Assembly (NCBI GenBank): GCA_023213395.1 | Contig: CM041465.1 | Span: 15,438,001-15,502,000 of the forward strand | Reading direction: 5' to 3' | DNA length: 64,000 nt | From: Cycas panzhihuaensis | Taxonomy: Eukaryota; Cycadophyta | Shown: one piece after another, positions 11,403 to 21,878 of the stretch | Position numbering within the stretch: position 1 is the first letter of the stretch | Layout of the letters: every line of letters begins with the position of its first letter | Position numbers and translations under genes: made by a program | The notes under the pieces: model-generated | What the model saw: the letters and a program-made list of their open reading frames with translations, nothing else | The model's database searches: none | What the model was told of the DNA's origin: nothing

Positions 11403-11604
11403 TATAGAAGAAATTCACTCAGCATCTTTATTGATCATTTCCAAGTCTTTAAATACATCTCAAGGTGTATGGGACAAATGACAACTGCTTAATGAGATGG
11501 TGTCACTTGTCACACTAAAGGAGAAAGAGGGAGATGATACATGACCCTTATAAGAGATTTTAAACATCCTAGATAAAACATTACTTTAAACACTACCTTT
11601 TACA
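11403..11604 (-). repeat. H 3' LTR (202 bp) and polypurine tract
   Basis: On the minus strand it starts TGTAAAAGGTAGTG after the tract AAGAGGGGG (11605-11613) and ends TTCTTCTATA, where the intact partner end is TTCTTCTACA. It matches 31577-31676 joined to 39904-40004. Confidence 0.88.
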
Positions 11605-11689
11605 CCCCCTCTTAATGTTTTATTTGTTTTAGTCCTAGATGATTTTTGAAGCTAACAAATTTTACCTTGCCAAGAGATTTGGTGAGAAC

Positions 11690-13010
11690 ATCAGCATTTT
11701 GATTTCTTGATGTGCAATACAGAAGCTCAACTTCTTTGTTCTGTACTTTTTCCCTGATGAAATGGTGATGCACTTCTATATACTTGGTTTTTCAGTGTTC
11801 CAGTGAGGTATTTTGGGATTTTCCATAAATCTGGAAACTACACCAACTGCATAGGAAATGTCTAGTCGTGTAGCTGTGAGGTAAATCAAACTTTCGATTA
11901 GTTGTCTGTATAGAGTTGCATCAACTAATTGTGCCTCTTGTTCAGTGTGTAACACATATCCAGTTTCCATTGGAGTGGTAACACTATTGCAACTTTCCAT
12001 ATTAGACTTGTTCAACAAGTTTTTAACATATTTTGATTGAGATAGAACAACAGAATCGTTGTTTTGTTCAATTTCTATTCCGAGATAATAGTGCAACATT
12101 CCAAGATCTGTCATCTTAAATATTTTTTTAAATCACTTCTTGATGAACGCGATCGAGTCTTCGTCATCTCCTGTGATTAGCATGTCATCCACATATACTA
12201 CTATAATAGATGTTAGCCCTTGATTAAATTTCACATACAAGTTATGATCTAGCTTACACTTGTGGAAGCCATTTTGAGTTAGATATACGTCTAGTTTAGC
12301 ATACCAGGCTCTTGGTGTTTGTTTGAGTCCATATAAAGTCTTTTTTAGTTTGCAGACCATATTTTCTTGTCCAGGCTTTATATATCCTTCAGGTTGATAC
12401 ATATATACTTCTTCTTGTAGGTCTCCATTCAGGAAGGCACTCTTAACATCCATCAGATAAATCTTTCATCCCTTTTGAACAACAGTTGTAATTACTGTTC
12501 TTACAGTATTCAACTTGGCTACTGGCGAGAATGTTTCTTCATAATCAATTCCAACTATTTGTGTGTAGCCTTTTACTATTAGTCTTGCTTTGTATTTCTC
12601 GATTTCACCATTTGGTTTTTCTTTCACTTTATATACCCACTTGCAGTTTATAATAGGTTTATCTTTAGGTGGTGTTACCAGATCCTATGTTTTGTTTTAA
12701 TAAATGGCTTTCATTTCTGCATCCATTGCTACTTTCCAAGCTTGAAAGTTTCTCGCTTCTTCTTAAGTATTTGGTTCAATAGAGCAAATTAGGGCTTGTG
12801 GCTTCTGAGACCTTGTTCAATGCTCAAACACTTTTCCCTTTGTTTCTTCAAGAGTTTTGAGATACCACTTTGGTACTCTTTTGGAGATTTGTTCTTGTGG
12901 TGGTCTTGTTTCTTCATCTTCTGAATGGATGCCTGAATCATTGGCTTGTTGAGTATCGGATGGATGAATATTGGAGTCACTTGCTTGTTAAGTATCAGAT
13001 GATTTTTCAT
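11690..13010 (-). pseudogene. pol: H reverse transcriptase with RNase H deletion
   Basis: Reading leftwards: RT N-terminal motifs WVYKVKEK and [11 protein letters not shown] (about 12640-12560), then [18 protein letters not shown] (12453 downward), KKTLYGLKQTPRAWYAKLD, and an intact VVYVDDMLITGDD (about 12195). After a stop near 12133, MTDLGMLHYYLG and YRQLIESLIYLT follow (12114-11790). At about 11800 the sequence jumps from the PHWNT motif (start of RNase H) straight to the KYIEVHHHFIREK motif near its end. That removes roughly 375 bases relative to A, so the RNase H catalytic core is gone. Confidence 0.88.
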
Positions 13011-13995
13011 CTAAAACATCGCTTTCTATTTTAATACTATCAGATGTGACGTCTAATTTATCTTCTGGCTGAGCTCTTTTTGGGCTTTGATCCCCAACAT
13101 TTATTTTTTGATGAATAACTTCAGTGAGTCTTTTCCTTTCATCCAATATTACATGTCTGCTTACATAAAGTTTATGTCTTTGGATCAAGACAACGGTATG
13201 CTTTTGATCAACTATTGTATCCAACCATTATAGATTCTATGCTCTTGTTATCTAATTTGGTTCTTTTCTTATCGGGAATGTGTACATATGCTTTGCAACC
13301 AAAAATCCTAAGGTGATTTACATTTGGTTTATGGCCTGTCCACGCCTCTTTTGCTGTTACTTCACCCAATAGTTGAGTCAGACTCCTATTAATCAAGTAC
13401 ACAACTGTGTTTACAGCCTCTGCCCAATATTTCTTTGTGACTTCACTATCATTTAACATACATCGAGCCATTTCTACAATAGTTCTATTCATTCTTTCCG
13501 CTACCCCGTTTGATTAAGGTGTATACGGAGTTGTGACTTGTCTACGGATTCTATGCATTTTACAGAAATAAATAAATTCATTGGATACGAACTCACCTCC
13601 TCCATCTGAGCGAGCACATTTAATTTTCTTGTTGCTTTCAAGTTCTACTTTAGCTTTGAATCCTTTGAAATAATCGAATGTCTCTGATTTGCTAGACAAA
13701 AAATACACCCATGTTTTTCTAGAGAAGTCATTAATGAAAGTTAAAAAATACCTTGCTCCATCCGTTGAGAGTGGTGTAAATGGACCACATAAATCAGTGT
13801 GAATTAGATCCGGCTTATCTTGTGCGTGCCATGTGCTTTTCGAAAATGGAATCCTGTGCTGTTTCCCCATCATACAACTTTTGCATACAAATGAGTTAAA
13901 TGAAATACTAAGCAAACCATTCACCATCTTTGATTTTTTTAGTTTTTCTAATCTATCATGGGAGATATGACCATACTTCAAATGTCACATTTCAT
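13011..13995 (-). pseudogene. pol: H integrase, near-complete core with few stops
   Basis: From right to left: KYGHISHDRLEKL and CKSCMMGKQHRIPF (zinc domain, 13981-13850), LIHTDLCGPFTPL (first Asp, about 13795), ARSDGGGEFVSNEF (second Asp, about 13605), then TPYTP-stop-SNGVAERMNRT (Glu, about 13490), with a TAA at 13514-13516 where Gln is expected. The C-terminal part IFGCKAYVHIPDKKRTKLD ends near 13208. After a frameshift the YVSRHVILDE motif and linker follow to about 13011. The three catalytic residues survive. Confidence 0.88.
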
Positions 13996-14194
13996 TAGTA
14001 TCATTGCTGGTCACGGCAGGTGAATTTACATCAGAAGGGGATTTTGTGGGTTCTTTATCAGGTAGCATAGGAGTGGAGAGAAGCTTTTAAAGCCTATTAC
14101 ATTTTTCTCCCTTGGCTATTACAACACCATTCTTTTTCATATCAAGAATGTAACAATGGTCGCTTATCAACATCGTTTCTCAGTTTCTTTTCAT

Positions 14195-14962
14195 TCAACT
14201 GAGACATTGACAGAAGGTTTTTTTCATCCTTGGTACAAAGAAAATATTGCCTATTTGTTGAATATTTCCATCAATTTCTATGGCAATTTGACCTATTCCC
14301 TTTATATGCAAAGGAAAATTATCCCCTAATTCCACAGTCTTGTTAAGATCATATGGTTTGATGATTTCAAACCATTCTTCAATTCCTGTCATGTGATGTG
14401 AGGCTCCTGAATCAACATACAAATTTTCTGTTGCATTGGCACTTGTTGCTAACGCTGCTATGAAGGCCGTTTCAACCTCTTCTTCTGTTGTGTCGCGTTC
14501 TCTACTGTAATTTTTGTCCACTTGCTTTCCCTTTTGAATTTTAGCCCGTTTCTGGTGATATTGATACGAAAAGTGACCTGTTTGTCTGCAATGGTAGCGA
14601 ATGTCGAAGGCTCTACAACTACTCGAAAAATGGCTTGGTTTACCACAATTGAAACAGGCTCTTGCATCTCGTGGTGGATTAAGGATCGTTCTTCCTTATC
14701 CCCTCCCTTCATTCCAGCGACCTCTGTAGCCTATTGTTGTTCTTCCTCACATTCTGGGGTTATATTGTCCTCGTCCTCGACCTCCTAGGTGGAGTTTGGT
14801 CACAAGTGCTTCTTCAACCTCTGCGTCTTCTTCATATCTTTGATTTCTTTGCTCTTGACTAAGCATATGACTTGTAAGAACATCAAAGGTCATCGTGGCA
14901 GTTTGCCCTCCTCCTATTAGCATGTTTACCATGTTATCAAAGACTTTGGTAATTTGTTGAGC
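14195..14962 (-). pseudogene. gag-pol: H gag C-terminus, zinc knuckles and protease
   Basis: From the I insertion leftwards: QQITKVFDNMVNML, then LSQEQRNQRYEEDAEVEEAL, to a stop at about 14745. In another frame, knuckle one is complete (CFNCGKPSHFSSSC, about 14675) and knuckle two has lost its first and last Cys (R-Y-H-C ... Q-Y). Protease follows, with an intact active site NLYVDSGASHHMTG (about 14420) and VELGDNFPLHIKG. The 108-residue protease frame ends near 14195, and the link to integrase is frame-shifted. Confidence 0.87.
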
Positions 14963-14967
14963 ACAAG

Positions 14968-15793
14968 TGTTGGAGCATAATGTGACACGCCGGGCTATGG
15001 GCAGACCAGAGAGAGGCTGAGTATCCTTGGACTGTGCAGGTACGGATTGTACGAAGGTACGTATGCAACAAGAAGTGAAGAATCTAACATTCTGGGTACG
15101 TATGACAGGTGCGTACCTGGTAAAGGTACGCAACACAGATACGTACCTCCAGGCAGAGCGCAAGCAAACATGAATGGCACGCATGAGAAGACCGAAGGGA
15201 GCACAGGATGACGTCGCATCGACGCATTTGACGCACGGATGAGTTAAGATAGCCGATTAAGGAAACTAACCAATGGTTAGGAAGAGGTACGCTTGATCGA
15301 AGGTACGGTTATATGACAGCATCATAACCCTTCAGCCAAAGGACACCAAGGAGCGTATTTATGAGGCTTCCCAAGGACCATTCGGTTAGGGTGAGAGCCA
15401 AGTATACCAGTACGCATTGGTACGGAGACCAGTACGCATGACAGCAACCTAAGCCGTGTATTTTGATGGGTACGCATGTGACAGAGTGAATGTATGAGGC
15501 TGGAATGCACAGGGAATGCATTCCAACACCTTGTGTAAAAGAACTTATTGCTTAATAAAATAAGAGTTACGTGGAAATTGTGGATTCTCTGTGTTTGCAA
15601 GGATTGAATGTGGAATATGTCTTGGTCTCGCATCATTGCGTGTGCCGTTGTGATATAATCATGTGGAAATATTAATAAATCTGTGTGATATATGTGGATA
15701 ATGATGTTGACTGTGTCCTAAACTAGACTATAACCTGTGTAACCTTGACAAGTGTACCCTTCCCACAAGTGCAATGGGAAACCTAAGTCAACA
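14968..15793 (+). repeat. I 5' LTR (826 bp)
   Basis: TGTTGGAGCATAATG ... CTAAGTCAACA. It is rich in GTACG/TACGCAT motifs (for example 15058-15065, 15107-15115, 15135-15145, 15405-15415). The sequence after it (TTGGTTCCATTGCC) should contain the primer site, but I do not recognise which tRNA it matches. Confidence 0.92.
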
Positions 15794-15836
15794 TTGGTTC
15801 CATTGCCTACGTCCATTGAGGAGGGACAGGGCCTAG

Positions 15837-15876
<40 letters not shown>

Positions 15877-16029
15877 ATGTGTAAAGGGCAGAGGACCTTG
15901 GCTGTCATCATAATGGCAGGCTATAACTAATCTCCGACAGCCAGGGGACCTTCCAATGCCACCTAAGAGGCCTTCAAAGGCGGAAGAGCCACAAAAGGAT
16001 ACTTCACCCAAAGGGAAAGAAACAAGCGC
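15794..16029 (+). other. I leader with poly-A tract
   Basis: Holds the putative primer site at its start, then about 30 consecutive A residues (15842-15871), then GC-richer sequence up to the gag-like frame. Nothing else recognised. Confidence 0.7.
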
Positions 16030-17607
16030 ATGAGGGCATTACGATGGTCAAAGGAGTCAAAACTGAGAAGGGCAAGGAGATTAAGTTCGCAGAACAATGA
16101 GACTAAGGGACAGTCCGTTGAAGAATCTGAGGCAAGTGGAGCCCAGACACCTCAAGAACAAGGAGAGGGAATTAATGGCGAACGAATGGTACTAACACCA
16201 GCCCCAATCAAGGATGACCTGTTTAGCTCAGAATATGAAGAAAAACCAAAGGTGGATGAAGAATATAAAGACACTGTAACAAGAGAGGGAAGTATACTTG
16301 TGGAGGACAGTTCGAAGGACCTAGGTGACAGCGAGAAGAAGGCGGAGGAAGGTTCCTCGGCATATTGGGAAAATAAGTTCACAAGACAACTTTTTGAGGA
16401 TTCATTAGACAGGGGATCTAATTAGTCATATATAACAGTGACACCATTAACAATACAAGTGCCAGGTGTATTAGAACCTATACATCTTAAAACTCCATTT
16501 AAGAATCCATTATTTGGGAAAGATAATATTGCAGGAAGCACTCCAAGTACATCTCCAAAGGAGAAGAGTGAAGGGAAGGAGACAAAATCCAGTAAGGAGG
16601 AGAAAGGGGAAGAATCACCACCAGGTGGGACACCATTACAATCTCCTAAGATGGATGATTACAGAGATTTTGGGAAATTGATTTTCAACGACACTTTGGA
16701 TGCAGCCGAATACGTATACCTTTTTTAAAATCTAATTGACGTGAAAAAGATTACAGATGAAGACGAGATAAAGGCCAGATTCACCTGTACATTAAGGGGA
16801 GTACCGTTGGCATGGTACAAAGAAATAAATAAGAATGATTCATGGGCGAAAATAAAGAAATCACCACCAGGTGGGACACCATTACAATCTCCTAAGATGG
16901 ATGATTACAAAGATTTTGGGAAATTGATTTTCAACGACACTTCGGATGCAGCCGAACACGTATACCTCTTTCAAAATCTAATTGACGTAAAAAAGATTAC
17001 AGACGAAGATGAGATAAAGGCCAAATTCGCCTGTATACCGTTGGCATGGTACAAAGAAATAAATAAGAATGATTCATGGGCGAAAATAAAGAAATCCTTC
17101 GAGGAAAGATTTCAAAAATTCCGAAGCAACGAAGCAGTGGAAATTGCCCTTAGGGAAATTAAACAAAGGCCCTGAGAATCAATATTAACTTATATCAGTA
17201 GAATGAAAATCATTGCGGCCAGCATGATTAATGAAACGGTAACAGACCATAATATGAAGAATTATTTTGTTAGGGGACTGAATGAGAAATTGAGGGCTAT
17301 GATGCATGCACATCCACTAAAGTCATTTAAGAATGCCCAAGATTTAGCACTTGACTTTGAGATGGAGATGGATGCACAGGCTGGAGGACACGACTGCCTC
17401 CTATCGAGATTACAAGAGGAGATTAGGGAAATCAAACAACACCAGTATAATCGACCCTTCTGCCAGGTGGGAGTAGCAGAAGAGGAATCAAAATTAGAAG
17501 CCCTAAGAAAGGAAGTGGCGAGATTAAAAATAAGAAACAACAGAGAAGAAGAAACAACAAAGAAGAAAGATCACGAAGGCGGAGTGGCAAAATGGCCACA
17601 TCTGTGA
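16030..17607 (+). pseudogene. gag: I gag (retrotransposon gag domain), with stops
   Basis: A low-complexity acidic N-terminus (16030-16425) is followed by the capsid domain. Its signature LAWYKEINKNDSWAKIKKSF lies near 17042, then FRSNEAVEIALREIKQRP, and ESILTYISRMKIIAA after a TGA at 17173. NYFVRGLNEKLRAMMHAHP and a Glu/Lys-rich coiled-coil-like end run to 17607. Stops at 16423, 16726 and 17173 break the frame. An in-frame duplication at 16615-17094 repeats part of the domain. Identification rests on the Ty3/gypsy gag pattern W-Y-x ... F-x2-R-F and on its position before CCHC knuckles. Confidence 0.85.
16615..17094 (+). repeat. In-frame tandem duplication in I gag
   Basis: Unit 1 (16615-16860, 246 bp = 82 codons) is repeated as unit 2 (16861-17094, 234 bp). 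Unit 2 lacks 12 bases near 17035, so both copies stay in phase. Unit 1 carries a TAA at 16726 where unit 2 has CAA. Confidence 0.93.
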
Positions 17608-18286
17608 GGAAAGTTCACACACGACTAAAGAATGTGAACTCAACCCGAAGAATAGTGCATTGCACCAAAGGGATAAATGGTGTCATATATGCGATGTAGA
17701 TACGCATATGACAAAGGATTGCTTCTACAACCCGAGAGGGAAATTGTACAAAGGACAAGGTAGGGGAAGGGGAGGCAACCCACCTCAGAATATTTATACA
17801 ACGAGGAATACACAGGAGCCCTCGAGGGAAAAACAACCAATGGGAAGATGCCTCATTTGCTTACAATTCGGGCATTGGAAATCCGAATGTCCAACCAATC
17901 GAGAATACAAACAGAAACCGTTCGTATGTAACAACTATGGACCAAGTGAACATAAAACAGAAGATTGTAAAGGGAAAGCTAAAGCTACCAATCTAATGAC
18001 AATTATACCAGAGAGCAAAAATGTAAAGCTCCAAAAGAAACAAAAGGAGAAAGAAAACGAAGGATATCCGAATCCGCAGACATAAATGAATCGATTTAAA
18101 CAAGCGAAACAAGTGTTGGAAGACTTAGCTCAAGAAGAAAGTGCACTACCAATGGGGAAGCCAGAAACTAAGTATGTATATGTAAGAAAAAACAAACAAA
18201 AAGAGAAAGATAAAGTACCAGAAGAACCAAAAGTACAAATTTCAAATGGTACAAATGGAGGAGCTATTCAAAGGATTACCAGTTGA
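17596..18286 (+). pseudogene. gag: I nucleocapsid: four CCHC-type knuckles
   Basis: Four zinc-knuckle motifs in series. The first (about 17596-17637) has lost its first Cys (G-H-I-C-E-E-S-S-H-T-T-K-E-C). The second is complete, CHICDVDTHMTKDC (about 17681), and so is the third, CLICLQFGHWKSEC (about 17849). The fourth has Tyr for the second Cys, CNNYGPSEHKTEDC (about 17927). A Gly/Arg-rich linker (GQGRGRGGN) lies between two and three. After a stop at 18083 a Lys/Glu-rich tail runs to 18286. Four knuckles are more than the one or two usual in plant retrotransposon gag. Confidence 0.85.
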
Positions 18287-18953
18287 GGACATTCCAAGAA
18301 TGCTGTTGCTGATGGAAAATCTGGTAAAACAACTGCAATTAACTATTCCCCTATGCCAAGTAATTGATTGGATTAAAGGAGGGATACTACAATGTGGAAT
18401 TACTAAAAGTTTAAAGAAAGTGATGCCATCATTCAACATGGATCCCATGGTGACAATGGTGGTATTGGGAGAAACATTCCCGAAAGTGATTGTCGATGGG
18501 GGTGCAACCGTCAACGTATTACCTACTTCAACATGGCGGAAATTGGGAAGCCCGAAACTGGAAGCAGTGACATATTCGTTGAAGTTGGCCAATGAACTAT
18601 TAGTGCGACCTGTGGGAAGGCTGGCCGACATCAAAGTGGATGTGGTAGGAATCATAGTAAAAATCGACTTTACGATCGTAGAAACAGAAAAGGGAGCAAC
18701 ACCCTATACAACATTATTGGGGAGGCCTTGGCTATACAAGACCCAGTGCTTCCAAAACTGGAAGAATGTGACCTTCACTTTATCGGATGATGGGAATAAA
18801 GTGGTATTACCAATGTTGGGAAGAAGCTCCATTGAGATGATACCGGACGAGGGATTCAGTACGACTGTCGTAAGTGAAGCAACAACCTCTTCCCTTGATG
18901 AAGAGAATCTCTATAATACTGCTGAAGAACCCACCAAATTGATCGACCTCTAA
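18246..18953 (+). pseudogene. pol: I retropepsin-like aspartic protease
   Basis: A 235-codon open frame with the retropepsin pattern: VIVDGGATVNVLPTSTWRKLG (active-site region near 18488-18550), a hydrophobic strand ADIKVDVVGIIVKIDFTIVE, and the flap/C-terminal LLGRPWLYKTQC near 18715. The catalytic triplet reads Asp-Gly-Gly rather than the usual Asp-Ser/Thr-Gly, which may impair activity. The frame ends in an acidic tail at 18953. It overlaps the preceding frame by about 40 bases, so a frameshift would be needed for a Gag-Pro fusion. Confidence 0.85.
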
Positions 18954-19886
18954 GAAGCCGAACCAACTTACTTTGGAGAAATTTACAACTCTTCAGATGA
19001 TGAAAACGGGATGAGATTTGTGGATTATTGGCTACAAGACACATATGAACTGAACCCCTCATCCTATAGGTGTAACCTACTTTCTCGGAATGTAACTGAG
19101 GACGTTGATATTAAATCTAAATTTGTTGATTATACGAGTGTTAATAATAACATTAGAAACCTAGACCCAAACCCAAATCCCCCTTTTAACCCAAAATCTT
19201 ATCCTAATTCACCTCCCAATACCCCAACCCCCTCTAACCCTATCCTTCCCTCTACTTCCAGTGTGGGTCTTGAGGTAGACTGCCCTTCCCCACCCCCATC
19301 CCAGCCCGAGAAAGGAAGTAACAAACCTTCCTCATCTTCTTTAGAGGTACACCTACCCAGCAAAAGATCCTTTTCAACCATTGGCGCCAAGTTTGAGGAA
19401 GAAGGAAAGGAAACTGCTGAGAGTATCCCTAGAGATTTCAGTCTAGGAAACAAAATTGCCACTACAGAAGAGAGAAATCATGAAGAGTACATTGGAGATT
19501 ATGCGAAGCCCTTTTATGAAGATCCACTATGTGGAATTTCCCATTTGATACATTGTAGAGAACATTGGTTGGAAGAAGGAATAATAAACCAAGATCAATT
19601 AAGGGATCATAAGAAGAAACTGACAAAGCATACCACACTAAGGAAAAGGCGAAAAAAGACAAGGCACGACTGCCACGACAAGACATCGTATTTCAAGAAG
19701 GGTGATCGAGTATGGCGATTCGACAACAAATTCCAAACAACCCAGGGAGAATTGCAGATGCATTGGAAAGACCCATATATGATCGAGAAGGTGTACCAGA
19801 ATGGCACTATCCAGTTGAAGAAACTATCAGGCCAACTACTACCTGAAATGGTCAAGGGTAGTAAACTAAAACCCTATATCAATTAG
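18954..19886 (+). pseudogene. pol: I integrase C-terminal domain fused to a Pro/Ser-rich region
   Basis: A 291-codon open frame (19011-19886). Residues 1-110 are low complexity, with Asn/Pro/Ser stretches. The last third matches the Ty3/gypsy integrase C-terminal module: FKKGDRVWRFDNKFQ (about 19693), HWKDPYMIEKVYQNGTIQLKK (about 19760) and MVKGSKLKPYIN at the end. No RT, RNase H or DDE core lies between the protease and this domain; the internal segment is simply absent. The clean frame suggests the fusion arose before much decay. Confidence 0.82.
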
Positions 19887-20153
19887 GGAGGAGTAGTTCA
19901 CCAGCTGGATCAGCTGGTTGTACTATAGCGCGTTGCATGAAGTTGAGGCAAATCGAATTGCCTTGATATCGGAATGTGATCCAGTTCGGTATGGAAACAA
20001 AAATACAAAAAAAAAGAGAAAAAAACAAGAAAAAGCAACCGTAACTCATACCATATACATAAGCAATAAGAAGAATCATTAATAACAAGGATATTATCAA
20101 GGATAAGGAAGAATTCTGTCAAAAAATCTGATTTTTTTTACATACATACGAGC
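19887..20153 (+). other. I spacer after pol-like frame
   Basis: About 270 AT-rich bases with a homopurine stretch (20006-20035). No coding frame or motif recognised. Confidence 0.5.
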
Positions 20154-20450
20154 AAAATACACTATACGTACCAGGAAAAGTATGTTACCAAGTACACACT
20201 GTGTAAAATACATTATACATACCAGAAAAGTAGGCTATCCGCACGACTGTAAAATAAGGCAAAATACACTTTGCGTACCAAAAAAAGTATGCTATCTGGT
20301 ACCCACTGTGTAAAACAGGCCAAAATACATTATGTATACTGGAAAAGTACGCTACGGGGTACACATAGTTAAAAAGTGGATAAGTTAACTAGTTTACACT
20401 ATGCGTACCTGAAAAAGTATATCATCGAAGTACGCATAGAAGAAAAGAGG
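20154..20450 (+). repeat. Degenerate tandem repeat, five units of 51-71 bp
   Basis: Units begin at 20154, 20205, 20261, 20322 and 20393. Each follows the plan TACACTATRCGTACC, GAAAAAGTATGCTA, then GTACNCA with an A-rich joint. The GTACG-type core is the same motif that is dense in the LTRs of I. Confidence 0.85.
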
Positions 20451-20716
20451 CGAATAAGATAAAAGTATAATTACATACCTGCAAGCATTCCCGCGTGGTA
20501 TGCAACAGGAAATTGAGCACAATTCCGTCCAGATTCTCAACAACAAGTAGCCGAGGAAAGCCCTTGCGATCCAGGGAGACAGAAGGACGAAATTCAGCCT
20601 CAAATCAGCAAGTGTAAGTCCAGAAAACAGTGGCCATACCAGCAAAGGTATGCACGTAGGGTTCGTATCCATATTCCAGGTTATTTCGGTTTTCTCTCTG
20701 GAATCCCATAGCCAGC

Positions 20717-21660
20717 ATGAGGACAACAGGTTGTCAGGAGACTTTTATACCCAGATTAAAGAAAGATCTTGAAGCGTTACCTTCTCAATTTTAGACAAAG
20801 ATCAAGCAAGCTGCTTGGGGAGAGTACATATACTATAACCTTATGTACTACGACCTAGAAATTATGGAAAGTATTTTAGCAGAATTAAAAAGGGACATGA
20901 GCAAAATTAAACTAGATGCAGAGATTGTGCATCTGATAACATGACTTCCCAACGAAGGGGAAGTACCCACAGCAACCAAACACTCAGAAGTGGACCGTGA
21001 GTTATGGTTAAAGGAATTCTGCTAATAAAACACACAACTAACTTCAGGTGGAATCCGTGTGGTAGACATAAAAGACATGCGACTACAGTGGATAGCAAAA
21101 GTTATTAATTCTAGGTTTTTATCAAAGAGAAAATACACATACATTTCAGGGGGAATGATGCCAATATTATTGAAGATTCGCGATGGAGAGAAAATGGATT
21201 GGTCAGAATTCTTGGCAGACGACATGCGGCAGCAAATTCAGGAAATAATGGCTCATCCTCTTCGCCACCCTTCATTGTTGCTAGCTATCCTGTTTTATCA
21301 ATGTCCAAATGTACAATTGGTGAAAACAACCACTTCTCCAAAAGAACCACTCATTAAAAGGCGGGTGACTGAATTTCCAGATACAACACAGAATCAAGAA
21401 GTGAAAAGGAGGGTACAAAAGCAAATGAGTAAGGTTCTTAAATGGTTACAGCAAACCCTTGGGACACCTATTCCTCATCGGGCTAAGTAAACCATAAGGA
21501 AAAGTAGCAAAAGAAAGAAGGATGAGGAAGAACCAGTAGAGGCAGAAGAAGTAGAACCTTCTCTAGAAGAATGGGAAGACTTTCCACCCGTAATGGAAAC
21601 GGGAGAGACATCGATTCCACCCAAGCGGATAATAAATTCAGTCAGATCATACAGCTAATT
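20717..21660 (+). pseudogene. I extra 3' ORF, unknown function
   Basis: From ATG at 20717 one frame runs to 21490 and on to about 21658, with only five or six stops, including TAG near 20792, TGA near 20942 and TAA-TAA near 21024. The clean stretch 21062-21490 encodes LQWIAKVINSRFLSKRKYTY, the MDWSEFLADDMRQQIQE motif, HPSLLLAILF and a basic tail, then an acidic Glu-rich segment (EEEPVEAEEVEPSLEEWE). It looks like a soluble charged protein with no membrane segment or signal peptide. Extra frames downstream of pol are known in some plant gypsy elements, but I cannot name this one. Confidence 0.6.
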
Positions 21661-21867
21661 ATGGAAATGGAAGAAGGGTACAAGGCCGAAATAGCAGCCC
21701 TTCAGGAAAAAATTAAAGAAAAAGATGCAATAATTGCCACACTGACCCAAATCAATGAAGAAATTAAGCTCACAGATGTGACGCAGGACCAAATTGAGAA
21801 GGAGGGGAGGAATACCCCAAATTTTGAAAATTTTGTTGAGCAAGGATGCTCAAACCCTTCATGTTGA
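21571..21867 (+). pseudogene. I predicted coiled-coil frame, probable C-terminus of the extra ORF
   Basis: A 98-codon frame whose middle, from about residue 28 to 70 (IIQLIMEMEEGYKAEIAAL, KIKEKDAIIATLTQINEEI), has heptad-like spacing of Ile/Leu with Glu/Lys, typical of a coiled coil. It overlaps the tail of the preceding frame in another phase, so a single frameshift near 21600-21640 would join the two. Confidence 0.55.
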
Positions 21868-21878
21868 CTCGGGATAGA

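Noticed and set aside
14747-15184. A 145-codon minus-strand frame running through 14968
   Set aside because: It joins real H gag to the LTR of I across the insertion junction. Only the part left of 14968 is gag.
15842-15871. A-run considered as a processed-transcript tail (SINE or retrogene end)
   Set aside because: It lies about 50 bases after the 5' LTR of I with no TSD or gene body beside it; more likely a homopolymer expansion in the leader.
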